A stretch of DNA of 64,000 bases from Pseudoduganella lurida (GCF_007830455.1 NZ_VLLB01000001.1:1507252-1571251), one strand, 5' to 3'. Positions 18,582 through 28,301 are shown, counted from the stretch's first letter. The notes: generated from the sequence alone by a model not told the origin. Program-made: numbers and translations.

Positions 18582-19742
18582 TCAGTTGCCCTTGGCGGCG
18601 CCGGTGCCGCCGTTCGCGGCCGCCACGTTCTTCGGCGTTACCAGCTCCACGGCCTGGCCGTCATGCACGGTGGCGCCCGGCGCGCGCAGCACCATGTCGC
18701 CAGATGCCAGGCCGCTCTTGACCTCCCAGAAGCCGGTGCGCTCGTCGCGCGTGCCGATCGCCAGGTTCACCTTCGACAGTTTTTTATCCTTGATGCGCCA
18801 CACGTACTTGCTGTCGCCCGCCTCAACCATGGCCGAGGCCGGCAGCATCAGCGCATCCGTCGTGGCCGTCTCCACGCGCCCTTCCGCATACAGGCCGGCC
18901 ACGCGGGGCTGGTTGCGCTCGGCGAATTCCACCAGCACTTCCACCTGGCGCGTGACGGCATTCGCGGCCGGGTCGACACGCTTCACCTTGCCCTGGAAAT
19001 TCTGGCCCGGATAGCCGTTCACGCGGAACAGCACCGGCTGGCCCACCTTGACGATGCCGATCTTGTCGGCCGAGACGAGGCCCTCGAAGCGCATGCTGTT
19101 CGGGTCGATCACCTTGATCAGCTCCTTGCCGATCTGCGCCGTGTCGCCGCTGGACACCTTGCGGTCGCTGACGATGCCATCGAACGGTGCCCGCACCAGC
19201 GTGCGGTCAAGCGTCTGGCGGGCACCCACCGTGCGCGACTTGACGGCCGCCAGCTCGCTCTGCGCCGTGTTCAGCCGCACCTCGGCATCTTCCAGCGCCT
19301 GCATCGACGTCATGCCCGAGGCGCGCAGCGTCTTGTTCCGGTCCAGCATGCGCTGCGCCTGGTCGACGACCTGCTTGGCGTTGCGCACGGCTTCCTCGGA
19401 AGAGCCCAGGCTGTCGCGGATCGAGGTGTCGTCCAGGCGCACGAGCAGGTCGCCCTTGCGCACCGGTTCGCCGTTTTCCTTCAGCACCTGCAGCACGATC
19501 GCCGAGACTTCCGCGCGCAGGTCGGCACGGCGTTCCGGCTGGATCGAGCCGGTGATGACGGGGCCCGACGCCAAGGCGTTCGACTGCACGGTCAGCAGGT
19601 CTTCCGGCGAGATCAGCAGCTTCGGTCCCTTCGCGTCCTTGCCGGCCTGGGCGGTACCGTCCTTGGCCCCTCCAGCGTCGGGCTTGCTGCAGGCGGCGAG
19701 GCTCGTGGCGATGGCGAGAGCGATCAGGGTAATTCGCAACAT
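18582..19742 (-). CDS. RND efflux periplasmic adaptor lipoprotein
   Basis: 386 residues from the ATG at 19742, with GGAG eight nt upstream. The N-terminus is a lipoprotein signal with lipobox LAAC near residue 19. The membrane-fusion architecture follows: a short beta stretch, a biotinyl-lipoyl half motif, a coiled-coil hairpin (residues about 100-180, Ala/Leu/Gln rich), the second lipoyl half (LVRAPFDGIVSDRKVSSGDT) and beta-barrel and membrane-proximal domains. It links the downstream RND permease to an outer membrane channel. It is first in a two-gene operon; no local TetR or MarR regulator is seen. The 248 bp between it and the next gene hold no obvious gene. Confidence 0.93.
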   Translation of the reverse strand: MLRITLIALAIATSLAACSKPDAGGAKDGTAQAGKDAKGPKLLISPEDLLTVQSNALASGPVITGSIQPERRADLRAEVSAIVLQVLKENGEPVRKGDLLVRLDDTSIRDSLGSSEEAVRNAKQVVDQAQRMLDRNKTLRASGMTSMQALEDAEVRLNTAQSELAAVKSRTVGARQTLDRTLVRAPFDGIVSDRKVSSGDTAQIGKELIKVIDPNSMRFEGLVSADKIGIVKVGQPVLFRVNGYPGQNFQGKVKRVDPAANAVTRQVEVLVEFAERNQPRVAGLYAEGRVETATTDALMLPASAMVEAGDSKYVWRIKDKKLSKVNLAIGTRDERTGFWEVKSGLASGDMVLRAPGATVHDGQAVELVTPKNVAAANGGTGAAKGN

Positions 19743-19990
19743 GGGGAAATCTCCGGAAGGTTTGGACCGAGTGCTGTTATGAATGCTGGCCGTTGTTATC
19801 TTTCCGGCCATGAGCGGCGAGTATCTCCGAGTGGGCAAACGAGGTCAATTCGCCCGGGTCCAGACTGCGGGAAATTGTGGCTGGACTGTTGAAAAGCGTG
19901 GACAGACTGCAAAGACCGGTGCCGGCGGCCGGGTTGGAAGGGTGTGCTGCTGCTTCGGGCGGACGTCCGGCAACGTCCGCCGGGGCCGGT

Positions 19991-20425
19991 TTACGCTCGG
20001 GCGAACAGGGCGTACACCAGGTGTCCGATCGCGATCCCGGTCGCCAGGCCACCGCAGATTTCGACCACCGTGTGGCCCATTCGTTCCCGCAGGCGCTTGC
20101 GGCCCGCTTCCGGCACCGGCTCCCGGTCGGCCAGGCGGTTGATGGCGGCCGCCTGACGGCCCACGTGCTGGCGCAGGCTGTTGGCGTCGATAATGACGAT
20201 GAAGCACAGCGTGACGGCCACGCCGAACGCGGGATGGCCGATGCCTTCGCGCAGCGCGATCAGCGTCGCCATGCTGGAGACGACGGCGCTGTGGTTGCTG
20301 GGGAAGCCGCCGTTGCCGACCAGGTTGAACGCCCACTTGCGGGCCTTGGCACTGTTGATCAGGAATTTGATGGGGCCGACGGTGATCCAGGTGATCAGCG
20401 GGGTGACGAGATAGGCGAGGTCCAT
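19991..20425 (-). CDS. Divergent PAP2 family protein (DUF212)
   Basis: 144 residues with three to four hydrophobic segments. It matches the divergent PAP2 family (Bacillus YuiD type) by length and by motifs such as FNLVGNGGFPSNHSA near residue 35, the PSxH-type motif of acid phosphatase/vanadium haloperoxidase folds, and RMGHTVVEICGG near the C-terminus. It is expected to be a small inner-membrane phosphatase, possibly acting on lipid phosphates (inference). It is divergent from the DUF475 gene across 123 bp. Confidence 0.85.
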   Translation of the reverse strand: MDLAYLVTPLITWITVGPIKFLINSAKARKWAFNLVGNGGFPSNHSAVVSSMATLIALREGIGHPAFGVAVTLCFIVIIDANSLRQHVGRQAAAINRLADREPVPEAGRKRLRERMGHTVVEICGGLATGIAIGHLVYALFARA

Positions 20426-20548
20426 GGTCGAATAAGGGTTAATTCTTGGCAATCGGGCATTATCGCAGAAGCCGGCTCCGCGCCGAAAGCAGGTCCGGTA
20501 GAATCGCCCCACTTCAATATAAATATCCTAACGATAAGGACACGGGGA

Positions 20549-21592
20549 ATGAAACATTTCAGGATTTCCATCATCGTCACGGTGGTGCTGATGGGGCTGG
20601 CAGGCTGGTGGGGCTACAGCCATGGCGGGGTACACGGCCTGCTCACGGCGCTGTGGATCACGGGCGTGCTGGGGGTGATGGAGGTGTCGCTGTCCTTCGA
20701 TAACGCGGTGGTGAATGCCTCCGTGCTGAAGGACTGGAATCCCTTCTGGCAGAAGCTGTTCCTGACGGTCGGCATTCTTGTGGCCGTGTTCGGCATGCGG
20801 CTGATCTTCCCGCTGGCGATCGTGGCCGTGGCGACTGGCCTGGACCTGCTGCAGGTCTGGACGATGGCAACGACGACGCCGCAGGAATACTCGCGCCACC
20901 TGATGGACGTGCATGCCGAGGTGGCCGCGTTCGGCGGCGCCTTCCTGCTGCTGGTGTTCCTGAACTTCCTGTTCGACGAGGAGAAGGAAGTGCACTGGAT
21001 CGGCTGGTTCGAGGAAAAGGCCGGCAGCGTGGGCACGGAAAGCCTGTCGATCCTGCTGGCGCTGATTGCCATCTGCGTGTGCGTGGAACTGGTGCCGGAA
21101 GCGAAGCATTTTTCGGTGCTGTATGCGGGCGTGGCCGGCATCGCCGTGTACGTGGGCGTGGGCTGGCTGTCGTCGCTGCTGGAGGAAAAGGAGTCGGACG
21201 TCGATATCGGCAAGGTCGTGCAGCGCGGCAGCATCGGCGGCTTCCTGTACCTGGAAGTGCTGGATGCCTCGTTCAGCTTCGACGGCGTGATCGGCGCGTT
21301 CGCGATCACCAGCGATGTCGTCATCATCATGCTGGGCCTGGCGATCGGCGCGATGTACGTGCGGTCCCTGACCGTCTACCTGGTGCACAAGGGCACGCTG
21401 GACGAATTCATCTACCTGGAACACGGCGCCCACTATGCGATCGGCATCCTGGCGCTCATCATGCTCGCCAGCGTGAAGTACCACATTCCCGAATGGTTCA
21501 CCGGGCTGTCCGGCGTGGCCTTCATCGCGGTGTCGCTGTACTCCTCGGTGAAGTACCGCAAACGCGTATCACAACAGGAGGTGATGCAGTAA
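20549..21592 (+). CDS. DUF475 membrane protein (TerC-related)
   Basis: 347 residues with about nine predicted membrane helices. Signature blocks are EVSLSFDNAVVNA near residue 50 and EVLDASFSFDGVIGAFA near residue 240. These paired (E..)SFDN/SFDG motifs are typical of the DUF475/TerC superfamily, which is thought to bind or transport metal ions. The start at 20549 has GGGGA immediately upstream and follows AAGGA. The role is unknown beyond a membrane protein possibly linked to metal or tellurite handling. The next gene begins 37 nt downstream. Confidence 0.88.
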   Translation: MKHFRISIIVTVVLMGLAGWWGYSHGGVHGLLTALWITGVLGVMEVSLSFDNAVVNASVLKDWNPFWQKLFLTVGILVAVFGMRLIFPLAIVAVATGLDLLQVWTMATTTPQEYSRHLMDVHAEVAAFGGAFLLLVFLNFLFDEEKEVHWIGWFEEKAGSVGTESLSILLALIAICVCVELVPEAKHFSVLYAGVAGIAVYVGVGWLSSLLEEKESDVDIGKVVQRGSIGGFLYLEVLDASFSFDGVIGAFAITSDVVIIMLGLAIGAMYVRSLTVYLVHKGTLDEFIYLEHGAHYAIGILALIMLASVKYHIPEWFTGLSGVAFIAVSLYSSVKYRKRVSQQEVMQ

Positions 21593-21629
21593 GATCGCAC
21601 CATCTCAACTTTGCCATTGTGCCAATGCC

Positions 21630-22004
21630 ATGACGCGACGCCGCTTCTCACCTCTCCTGATCCTCGTCGGCCTGGTCGTCGTCGCCGCGCTCGTCTTCTG
21701 GGCCTGGGTGGCCTCCACGCTCAATTTCGCGTACTCGGAAGGCGAGCGGGCCGGCTACCTGCAGAAATTCTCGAAGGTGGGCTGGCTGTGCAAGACGTGG
21801 GAAGGCGAGCTGCTGCTGACCTCGATGCCGGGCGCGATCCCGGAAAAATTCCTGTTCAGCGCCCGCGACGACGCGATCGCCGCGCAGCTCTCCGCCGCCA
21901 TCGGCAAGCGCGTCAACCTCACGTACGCCCAGCACAAGGGCGTGCCCACCAACTGCTTCGGCGAGACCGAGTACTACGTCGAGCGGGTGGTGGTGCAGCA
22001 GTAA
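21630..22004 (+). CDS. Small membrane-anchored protein of unknown function
   Basis: 124 residues: an arginine-rich start, one membrane helix (residues about 8-29), then a soluble extracytoplasmic domain of about 90 residues with two cysteines (WLCKTW and TNCFGE) that could pair. I recognise this type as a conserved hypothetical of beta-proteobacteria without known function. The last roughly 45 codons and the following 40 bp are partly duplicated at 22132-22306 in a decayed copy. Confidence 0.75.
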   Translation: MTRRRFSPLLILVGLVVVAALVFWAWVASTLNFAYSEGERAGYLQKFSKVGWLCKTWEGELLLTSMPGAIPEKFLFSARDDAIAAQLSAAIGKRVNLTYAQHKGVPTNCFGETEYYVERVVVQQ

Positions 22005-22034
22005 TCCGTATCGCGGAAACGACACTTAACCGTC

Positions 22035-22480
22035 GGGGACAGTCCCCATTTTCAGGAAATATTTCCCAAAATCGGGGACAGTCCCCTTTTTCAGGAAAGA
22101 TTTCTTGGAAATCAGGTCGCGCCCCCAAACTCCTCGACCGCCATGCAGCCATCCGATGCGATCGGCATGCGCGCCTACCTCATGTATGCCCAGCACAAGG
22201 AGGTGCCGGCAGTCGTTCGGTGAGCCCGATACTGCGCCGAGCCGGATAGTGGCGCAGCGGTAGTCTGTATACCGGATACGACACTGCGACATCGGGGACA
22301 GTCCCCTTTTTCAAGAAAGATTGCTCGCTATGGGGGATAGTCGCGTTCCCGATTCCAACTTTGACACGCTTGTTGGATAAGCGACACAGGGGACAGTCCC
22401 CATTTTCAGGAAATATTTCCCGAAATGAGGGACAGTCCCCGAGTTCAGGAAAGATTGCCCGGAAATAGGTGGCTGTCCCC
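22035..22480. repeat. Palindromic repeat block (GGGGACAGTCCCC)
   Basis: Exact copies of the 13-bp odd palindrome GGGGACAGTCCCC occur at 22035, 22074, 22294 and 22389. Variants lie near 22332, 22427 (GAGGGACAGTCCCC) and 22467. Units come in pairs 39 bp apart. In some units a second palindrome, GGAAATATTTCC, sits between copies (22056-22067 and 22410-22421); in others it is mutated to GGAAAGATTTCT or GGAAAGATTGCC. The block fills the gap between a plus-strand and a minus-strand gene, so it may also act as a convergent terminator region. Confidence 0.88.
22132..22223 (+). pseudogene. Decayed partial copy of the 21630-22004 gene
   Basis: The stretch reads QPSDAIGMRAYLMYAQHKEV in the frame that matches QLSAAIGKRVNLTYAQHKGV of the intact gene, then loses the frame after a small deletion and stops at 22221-22223. 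Similarity continues into the non-coding sequence after the gene, up to the palindrome at 22294. The copied unit is therefore the gene end plus its flanking repeat, not only coding sequence. Confidence 0.8.
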
Positions 22481-22485
22481 GATTG

Positions 22486-24675
22486 TTACGCTTCCAGCTT
22501 GCGCTGCACGGCGGCCAGCGCGCGCTGGGCGGCTTCGTAGCGGCGGGTTTCCTGGTCGAGGAGCGCCTGCTTGGCAGCCGTCAGCGCGGCGGTCGTGTCG
22601 GCGGCCTTGCGCTGCATGTCGGCGTGGGCGCGCGCGGCGTCCAGCAGCGCTTTCTGGTGCGATGCCTTCTCCTGTGCGGCCGAAGCGGCGGCGGCTTCCA
22701 GCGTTTCCCGTTCGCGCAGCATCGTGGCGGTGGCGATTTCCGCATCGGCCTTGTCGCGCGCGGCGGTGGCGATGGCGATCTCGGAGGCCATGCGGCTTTC
22801 CAGCGCACGGGCCGTTTCCTCGTCGGCCGCGGCGGTGGCGCGCTGCTGCGCCGTGCGTTCTTCCAGCAGCGCCAGCGCGGCGCGTTCCTGCGTGACGAAG
22901 TCGCGCTCGGCAGCCACCTGGGCCTGCGTGGCGGCAGCCTTGGCCTGTTCCGCCTGCGCCCGTTCGCGGTGCACTTCGGACAGCTCGACGGCCAGCCGCG
23001 CCTGCGCCGCAGCGGCTTGCGCGGCTTCTTCCTTCTGCTGCGCTTCCACTTCCTTCTGTTCGGTCATCACGGCCAGTGCCGCCGCTTCCTGGCGCAGTGC
23101 CTCGGCGCGACGGGTATCGGCGGCCGCATCGCGGGCCAGCGCTTCGGCCTGTTCGCGTTCGGCGGCGGCGCGCGTGGCGGCAGCGGCCACGGCACGCTCT
23201 TCTTCGGTCAGGCGTGCCTTCAGCGCGGCGATCGCTTCACCTTCTGCGGCAGCACGGGCCTGCTCCGCATCGACGAGGCGGGCCGCATGCTCGGCCTTCT
23301 GGCGCGCCAGCTCGTTGGCCGTATCCAGCGCGGCCGCGTGTTCGGCCAGTGCCGTCACTTCGGCCGCTTCCGCATCGTTCTTCGCCTGGGCCAGTTCGAC
23401 GGCGGCGTGCGACAGTTCGGCGCGCTCATCGGCCAGGCGGGCGGCACGCTGCTGTTCCTGCGCTTCCAGCGCGGCCGCATCGGCGGCGGCCTGTTCGGCC
23501 TGCTGCCGCAGCTGCGCCTGCTCGGTGGCGTGACGCTCGGCGTCCAGCTTCGAACGGGTGGCGAATTCGGCCTGCTGCTCCGCCTCGACGCGGCCCATGG
23601 CCACGACATGCAGCTCGCGGTCGGCGGCGATGCGCGCTTCGGTGGCGGCCATGATGCGGGCATCGGCATCGCGGCGCGCCTGGGCCGTGGTCGCGGCCAT
23701 CGCTTCCAGGCGCTCGCGGTGCTGGGCGGCGTCACGGATTTCCTTTTCCGTCTGCAGGCGCAGGCGCAGCGACAGCGCGGCGCTGCGGTCCGACTCCGCC
23801 TTGGCCAGTGCGATCGCTTCGCGTTCCTGTTCCAGGTGGGCCAGCGCGCGGGCTTCCTCGGCCGCGTGCACTTCGGCGGCGGCGCGGGCAAAGGCCGACT
23901 CCAGTGCCACCTGGTCGGCGCGCTCGCGCTGGCGGGTCGCTTCCAGCGCCTCGCCTTCCACCTGGGCGAGCTGCTGGGCCGTCTGGCGGGCCGAGAAGGC
24001 GTGACGTTCGCGTTCACGGGCCAGCGTGGCCATGCGCGCATCGGCGCTGGCGATGCCGATCACTTCATCCTTGGCGGCCTGCACGGCGGCGACGCGTTCG
24101 GCGGCCTGCAGCCGCGCCTGTTCGGTTTCCTTCTTCAGTTCGTCCGCCGCGCGGCTGGCCTGCTCGGCGAACTGCGCCTCCGCTTCCAGCTGTTCGGTGG
24201 CGCGGCGACGGCTTTCCTCTTCGGCGCGGGCGCGCAGTTCGGCAGCCTGGCGGATCTGGTTGTCGGCTTCCACGCGGGCGCGCAGCTCGGCGGTCTCCTG
24301 CTTCACCGCTTCCAGCTTGGCCACGCTGGCATTGGCCGCGGCGCGCAGGCTTTCGAGGCGTTCGCGGTTGGCGGCGATCACGTCTTCGGCAGCCTGCGCA
24401 TTCTGCAGCGCGACGGCGGCCGCGGCGGAATCCATCGCGGCGCGGTCTTCGGCCAGCGTGCGGGCGCGGGACTCGGCATGGGCGCGGTTCTCGGCGGCGC
24501 ACGCGGCCTTCGCTTCCGCCTCGACGCGGGCAATCGCCTGCTGGATGGCGCGCAGCTCCGCCTCGGCACGGGCCGGCTTGGCTTCGTCGTTGGCGGGGAC
24601 GCTCAGGTCGTGATCGAGATCGGCCTCGTCAGCGGAATAGGCGACGTGCAGGGGGTGGGCCAGTTGTGCGTGCAT
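22486..24675 (-). CDS. Giant Ala/Glu/Arg-rich coiled-coil protein
   Basis: 729 residues from the ATG at 24675; an in-frame ATG at 24711 would add twelve. After a short acidic N-terminal segment (residues 1-35), essentially the whole protein is uninterrupted helix rich in Ala, Glu, Arg and Gln, with heptad-like spacing and almost no Gly, Pro or aromatic residues. No globular domain, signal peptide or membrane segment is visible. Repeated blocks such as RAEAE, AQEKA and AAERE recur. It would form a rod on the order of 100 nm if fully helical (1.5 angstrom rise per residue). Function is unknown; structural filament, scaffold or cytoskeleton-like roles are possible. Generic similarity to TolA or kinesin tails is compositional only. 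Confidence 0.8.
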   Translation of the reverse strand: MHAQLAHPLHVAYSADEADLDHDLSVPANDEAKPARAEAELRAIQQAIARVEAEAKAACAAENRAHAESRARTLAEDRAAMDSAAAAVALQNAQAAEDVIAANRERLESLRAAANASVAKLEAVKQETAELRARVEADNQIRQAAELRARAEEESRRRATEQLEAEAQFAEQASRAADELKKETEQARLQAAERVAAVQAAKDEVIGIASADARMATLARERERHAFSARQTAQQLAQVEGEALEATRQRERADQVALESAFARAAAEVHAAEEARALAHLEQEREAIALAKAESDRSAALSLRLRLQTEKEIRDAAQHRERLEAMAATTAQARRDADARIMAATEARIAADRELHVVAMGRVEAEQQAEFATRSKLDAERHATEQAQLRQQAEQAAADAAALEAQEQQRAARLADERAELSHAAVELAQAKNDAEAAEVTALAEHAAALDTANELARQKAEHAARLVDAEQARAAAEGEAIAALKARLTEEERAVAAAATRAAAEREQAEALARDAAADTRRAEALRQEAAALAVMTEQKEVEAQQKEEAAQAAAAQARLAVELSEVHRERAQAEQAKAAATQAQVAAERDFVTQERAALALLEERTAQQRATAAADEETARALESRMASEIAIATAARDKADAEIATATMLRERETLEAAAASAAQEKASHQKALLDAARAHADMQRKAADTTAALTAAKQALLDQETRRYEAAQRALAAVQRKLEA

Positions 24676-24789
24676 GACAGTCTCGCTGAAGAGGGATTTT
24701 CGAGCTGTCATTATGGGACGGCGCCACACCGGTCGAGCCGGCGAGCAAAGCGGGTTTTGCCCCCTTATTCAGGGGTTGTCACCGCGCTA

Positions 24790-25791
24790 TCAGACTGGCC
24801 AGAGCGGCGGCTCGTCCATCAGCGCCACCTGCTCGCGCAGCTCCAGGATGCGGTCCTGCCAGTAGCGCTGCGTGTTAAACCAGGGAAAGGCAGCGGGGAA
24901 CGCCGGATCGTCCCAGCGGCGCGCCAGCCAAGCCGCGTAATGCATCAGCCGCAGCGTGCGCAGCGCTTCCACCAGGTACAGCTGGCGCGGATCGAAGTCG
25001 CAGAAATCCTCGTAGCCGGCCAGGATGTCGGACAGCTGCCCCACCATCTCGGAACGCTCGCCGGACAGCATCATCCACAGGTCCTGCACCGCCGGGCCCA
25101 TGCGCGCATCGTCGAAATCGACGAAATGGGGGCCGGCATCCGTCCACAGCACGTTGCCGCCGTGGCAGTCGCCATGCAGGCGGATCAGCGGTACCTGGCC
25201 GGCCCGTTCATAGCTGCGGCGCACGCCTTCCAGCGCCTGGCTGGCGACGCTGCGGTAGGCATCCACCAGGTCGGCCGGCAGGAAGGCGTTCTGCAGCAGG
25301 TAGTCGCGCGATTCGGTACCGAAGGTGGTCATGTCCAGCGGGGGCCGCTGGCGGAACGGCTGCGTGGCGCCGATCGCGTGGATGCGGCCGATGAAGCGGC
25401 CCGTCCATTCCAGCACGTTGCGGTCGGACAGTTCCGGCGCACGGCCGCCATGGCGCTCGAAGACGGCGAAGCGGAACTGGCCGAAGGTGTGCAGCGTGCG
25501 GCCATCGATGGTCATCGGCGGCACGGCGGGAATCTCGGCGCCGTGCAGCTCGGCGATGAAGGCATGTTCCTCGCCGATGGCGGCGTCGCTCCAGCGGCCC
25601 GGCCGGTAGAATTTGACGACCACCGGCTTGCCGTCCTCGATGCCCACCTGGTAGACGCGGTTCTCGTAGCTGTTCAGCGCCAGCAGGCGCCCGTCGCCGT
25701 ACAGGCCGACAGCGGCCAGCGCGTCGAGCACCATGTCGGGGCCCAGGGTGGAAAACGGATGGGCGGCGGGAGGGAGGCTGGAATTCGTCAT
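24790..25791 (-). CDS. srkA: Stress response kinase A (SrkA/YihE)
   Basis: 333 residues, close to E. coli SrkA (328). An aminoglycoside phosphotransferase-like Ser/Thr kinase. Visible are the ATP-site Lys in [13 protein letters not shown], the catalytic loop [12 protein letters not shown] (Asp near residue 210) and the metal-binding [12 protein letters not shown]. In E. coli the enzyme protects against stress-induced death by countering the MazEF toxin pathway. Here it is monocistronic and divergent from the YecA-like gene across 55 bp. The dsbA gene that often follows it in enterics is absent. Confidence 0.92.
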   Translation of the reverse strand: MTNSSLPPAAHPFSTLGPDMVLDALAAVGLYGDGRLLALNSYENRVYQVGIEDGKPVVVKFYRPGRWSDAAIGEEHAFIAELHGAEIPAVPPMTIDGRTLHTFGQFRFAVFERHGGRAPELSDRNVLEWTGRFIGRIHAIGATQPFRQRPPLDMTTFGTESRDYLLQNAFLPADLVDAYRSVASQALEGVRRSYERAGQVPLIRLHGDCHGGNVLWTDAGPHFVDFDDARMGPAVQDLWMMLSGERSEMVGQLSDILAGYEDFCDFDPRQLYLVEALRTLRLMHYAAWLARRWDDPAFPAAFPWFNTQRYWQDRILELREQVALMDEPPLWPV

Positions 25792-25846
25792 CTCGCCATT
25801 GTACGGCGGGGGGCGTATACTGCCGGATTACTTTAGAAAGACACAC

Positions 25847-26545
<699 letters not shown>

Positions 26546-26567
26546 GCATTACGGCCCCGCCAGCAGC

Positions 26568-27422
26568 TCAGTGCGCGTCGATGAACGCCACCACGTCATC
26601 GAGCGTGGGCGCCAGCCAGCGCCCCGGCCCTGCCAGCGAGGCCAGCAAGGTCACGTGCGACACGCGCGGGTAGTAGCGCTCTTCGACCTGATCGCCTTTT
26701 TCGCGTAACTTCGCGGCCAGCCCGCCGGTGTTGCGCTGCGGGTTGACGGTGCGGTCGTTGATGGGGGCCAGCAGCAGGGACGGCGGCGCGTGCCGCGTCA
26801 CGTGCACGACCGGCTGCGAATCGGCCGGCGTGTCCGGATAGTCGAACACCGGCCGCACTTCGGCACTCGTCACGGGCAGGAAATCATAGGGCCCCGCCAG
26901 GCCGATGAAGCCGCGCAGTGCCGACGGCGCCAGCTTCACGCGCGCCAGCCAGCGCTCGTCCAGCGCCAGCATCGCCGCGTTGTAGGCGCCGGCGCTGTGG
27001 CCCATCACGAAGATACGGTGCGGATCGCCGCCCTGCTCCGCCGCGTGGCGCACCGCCCAGCCGACGGCCTGCGCGCTGTCGTCCAGGAAGTCCGGGTACT
27101 TCGCGCGGGGATACAGGCGGTAATCGGCAATCACCGCCACGATGCCGCGCGCTGCCAGCGCCTTGCCGACGAAGGCATATTCGCCGCGCGAGCCGCTGGT
27201 CCAGTTACCGCCGTAGAAGAACACCACCACCGGCGCGGGAACGGCCGTCACCTTGTCGGGACGGTACACGTCCAGCTGCAAGCCGGGGGCGAAGGCGACG
27301 TCGCGCGTGGCGCTGCTGTCGCCGGCCGGCGTCAGTGCGCTCAGCGTGCGCAATGGTGAACAGGCCGCGAGTGCGGTGCAGATGGCGCCGGCCAATGCCA
27401 GGCGCAGTAATGTTTTTTTCAT
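26568..27422 (-). CDS. Lipoprotein alpha/beta hydrolase (esterase)
   Basis: 284 residues. Lipobox LAAC (Cys near residue 21) follows a basic N-terminus MKKTLLRLAL. The alpha/beta-hydrolase core shows the oxyanion region VVVFFYGGNW (a GG variant of the HGGG motif), nucleophile elbow GHSAGAYNA and the late catalytic His in YYPRVSHVTLL. It most resembles the BD-FAE / carboxylesterase-like family of envelope esterases. Natural substrate is unknown. It ends 22 nt from the convergent YecA-like gene and lies downstream of orn, separated by a hairpin and a tandem array. Confidence 0.88.
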   Translation of the reverse strand: MKKTLLRLALAGAICTALAACSPLRTLSALTPAGDSSATRDVAFAPGLQLDVYRPDKVTAVPAPVVVFFYGGNWTSGSRGEYAFVGKALAARGIVAVIADYRLYPRAKYPDFLDDSAQAVGWAVRHAAEQGGDPHRIFVMGHSAGAYNAAMLALDERWLARVKLAPSALRGFIGLAGPYDFLPVTSAEVRPVFDYPDTPADSQPVVHVTRHAPPSLLLAPINDRTVNPQRNTGGLAAKLREKGDQVEERYYPRVSHVTLLASLAGPGRWLAPTLDDVVAFIDAH

Positions 27423-27538
27423 GGTTCCCTCCCTGCTGCACAGCATGGAGGGACCACCGGCCCCGCTCCGTACGCACGCGCACGGTTCAGCACCTGTTGC
27501 CGAGCCAGTGGCGCGCAGGGCCTCGCGTGGGGTCGGGC

Positions 27539-27571
27539 GCCGTGACGCGGGCTCTGTCGCCGCGTCACGGC
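27539..27571. terminator. Strong hairpin between orn and the esterase gene
   Basis: A perfect 12-bp stem (GCCGTGACGCGG with CCGCGTCACGGC) and a 9-nt loop. Neither side has a T-tract, so it could be a Rho-independent-like pause, an mRNA end stabiliser or an operator; it lies 78 nt past the orn stop. Confidence 0.45.
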
Positions 27572-27582
27572 TTGCGCATCAA

Positions 27583-27652
27583 AGCTTGCTCAATACAGCT
27601 TGCTCATTACAGCTTGCTCATTACAGCTTGCTCATTACAGCTTGCTCATTAC
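27583..27652 (-). repeat. 14-bp tandem array built on the orn stop codon
   Basis: Five 14-bp units (AGCTTGCTCATTAC on the plus strand, four identical and one with a single change) begin in the last codons of orn. On the coding strand each unit reads ATGAGCAAGCTGTA followed by the A of the next unit. The array is thus a chain of ATG-Ser-Lys-Leu-TAA cistrons joined by TAATG overlaps. The orn stop itself (AAGCTGTAA) is the first copy. Confidence 0.92.
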
Positions 27653-28254
27653 AGCTTGATAAAGTGCTCGCGGTAGTACTTCAGCTCTTCGATCGATTCG
27701 ATGATGTCGGCCAGCGCCGTGTGCTTCTGGGCCTTCTTGAAGCCGGAGACGACTTCCGGCTTCCAGCGGCGGCACAGCTCCTTCAGGGTGGACACGTCGA
27801 TGTTCCGGTAGTGGAAGAACGCCTCCAGCTTCGGCATGTAGCGCACCATGAAGCGGCGGTCCTGGCCGATCGTGTTGCCGCACATCGGCGCCTTCCCGGC
27901 CGGCACCCACTGCTTCATGAACGCGATCAGTTCCGCTTCCGCCTGCTCTTCCGAGATCGTCGACGCCTTCACCTTGTCGATCAGGCCCGAACGGCCATGC
28001 GTGCCCTTGTTCCAGGAATCCATCGCATCCAGCGTCGCATCGGACTGGTGGATGGCCAACACCGGGCCTTCGGCCAGCACGTTCAGGTGCATGTCGGTGA
28101 CGACGATGGCCACTTCGATGATGCGGTCCGTGTCCGGCTCCAGGCCTGTCATTTCCATGTCCACCCAGACCAGGTTCATTTCGTTCGGGCGCTGCGGCGC
28201 CGCGGGTGCTTGACCATCTGCTGCGGAGACGGAAGGTTCGTTCGCTTGTGACAT
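27649..28254 (-). CDS. orn: Oligoribonuclease
   Basis: 201 residues, a DEDDh 3'-5' exonuclease that degrades 2-5-nt RNAs and linear pGpG. Exo motifs are visible: the [14 protein letters not shown] segment (Exo I, Asp and Glu), a central Asp region ([17 protein letters not shown]), and HTALADI with the catalytic His-Asp near the end. Compared with E. coli Orn (181 residues) it has a 25-residue N-terminal tail rich in Ala, Pro and Gln before NLVWVD. It is divergent from the M48 protease gene. Because Orn finishes cyclic di-GMP breakdown, its presence on the same segment as wsp may be physiologically relevant, though it is a housekeeping enzyme. Confidence 0.94.
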   Translation of the reverse strand: MSQANEPSVSAADGQAPAAPQRPNEMNLVWVDMEMTGLEPDTDRIIEVAIVVTDMHLNVLAEGPVLAIHQSDATLDAMDSWNKGTHGRSGLIDKVKASTISEEQAEAELIAFMKQWVPAGKAPMCGNTIGQDRRFMVRYMPKLEAFFHYRNIDVSTLKELCRRWKPEVVSGFKKAQKHTALADIIESIEELKYYREHFIKL

Positions 28255-28301
28255 AATTCTCTCTTGACCTGGCAAAACCGCCATTTTCTCACAGGCACAG
28301 A

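Noticed and set aside
19743..19990. Small gene between the efflux adaptor and the PAP2 gene
   Set aside because: Open frames here have no ribosome site and no recognisable product; the region is better explained as promoter and trailer sequence.
22035..22480. CRISPR array
   Set aside because: The 39-bp units are repeated in full, including the parts that would be spacers, and there are no cas genes.
22483..25836. A very long open frame on the plus strand opposite the coiled-coil and srkA genes
   Set aside because: It is the antisense shadow of GC-rich codons; composition is repetitive Gly/Arg/Leu, there is no ribosome site, and the minus strand carries the recognisable srkA gene.
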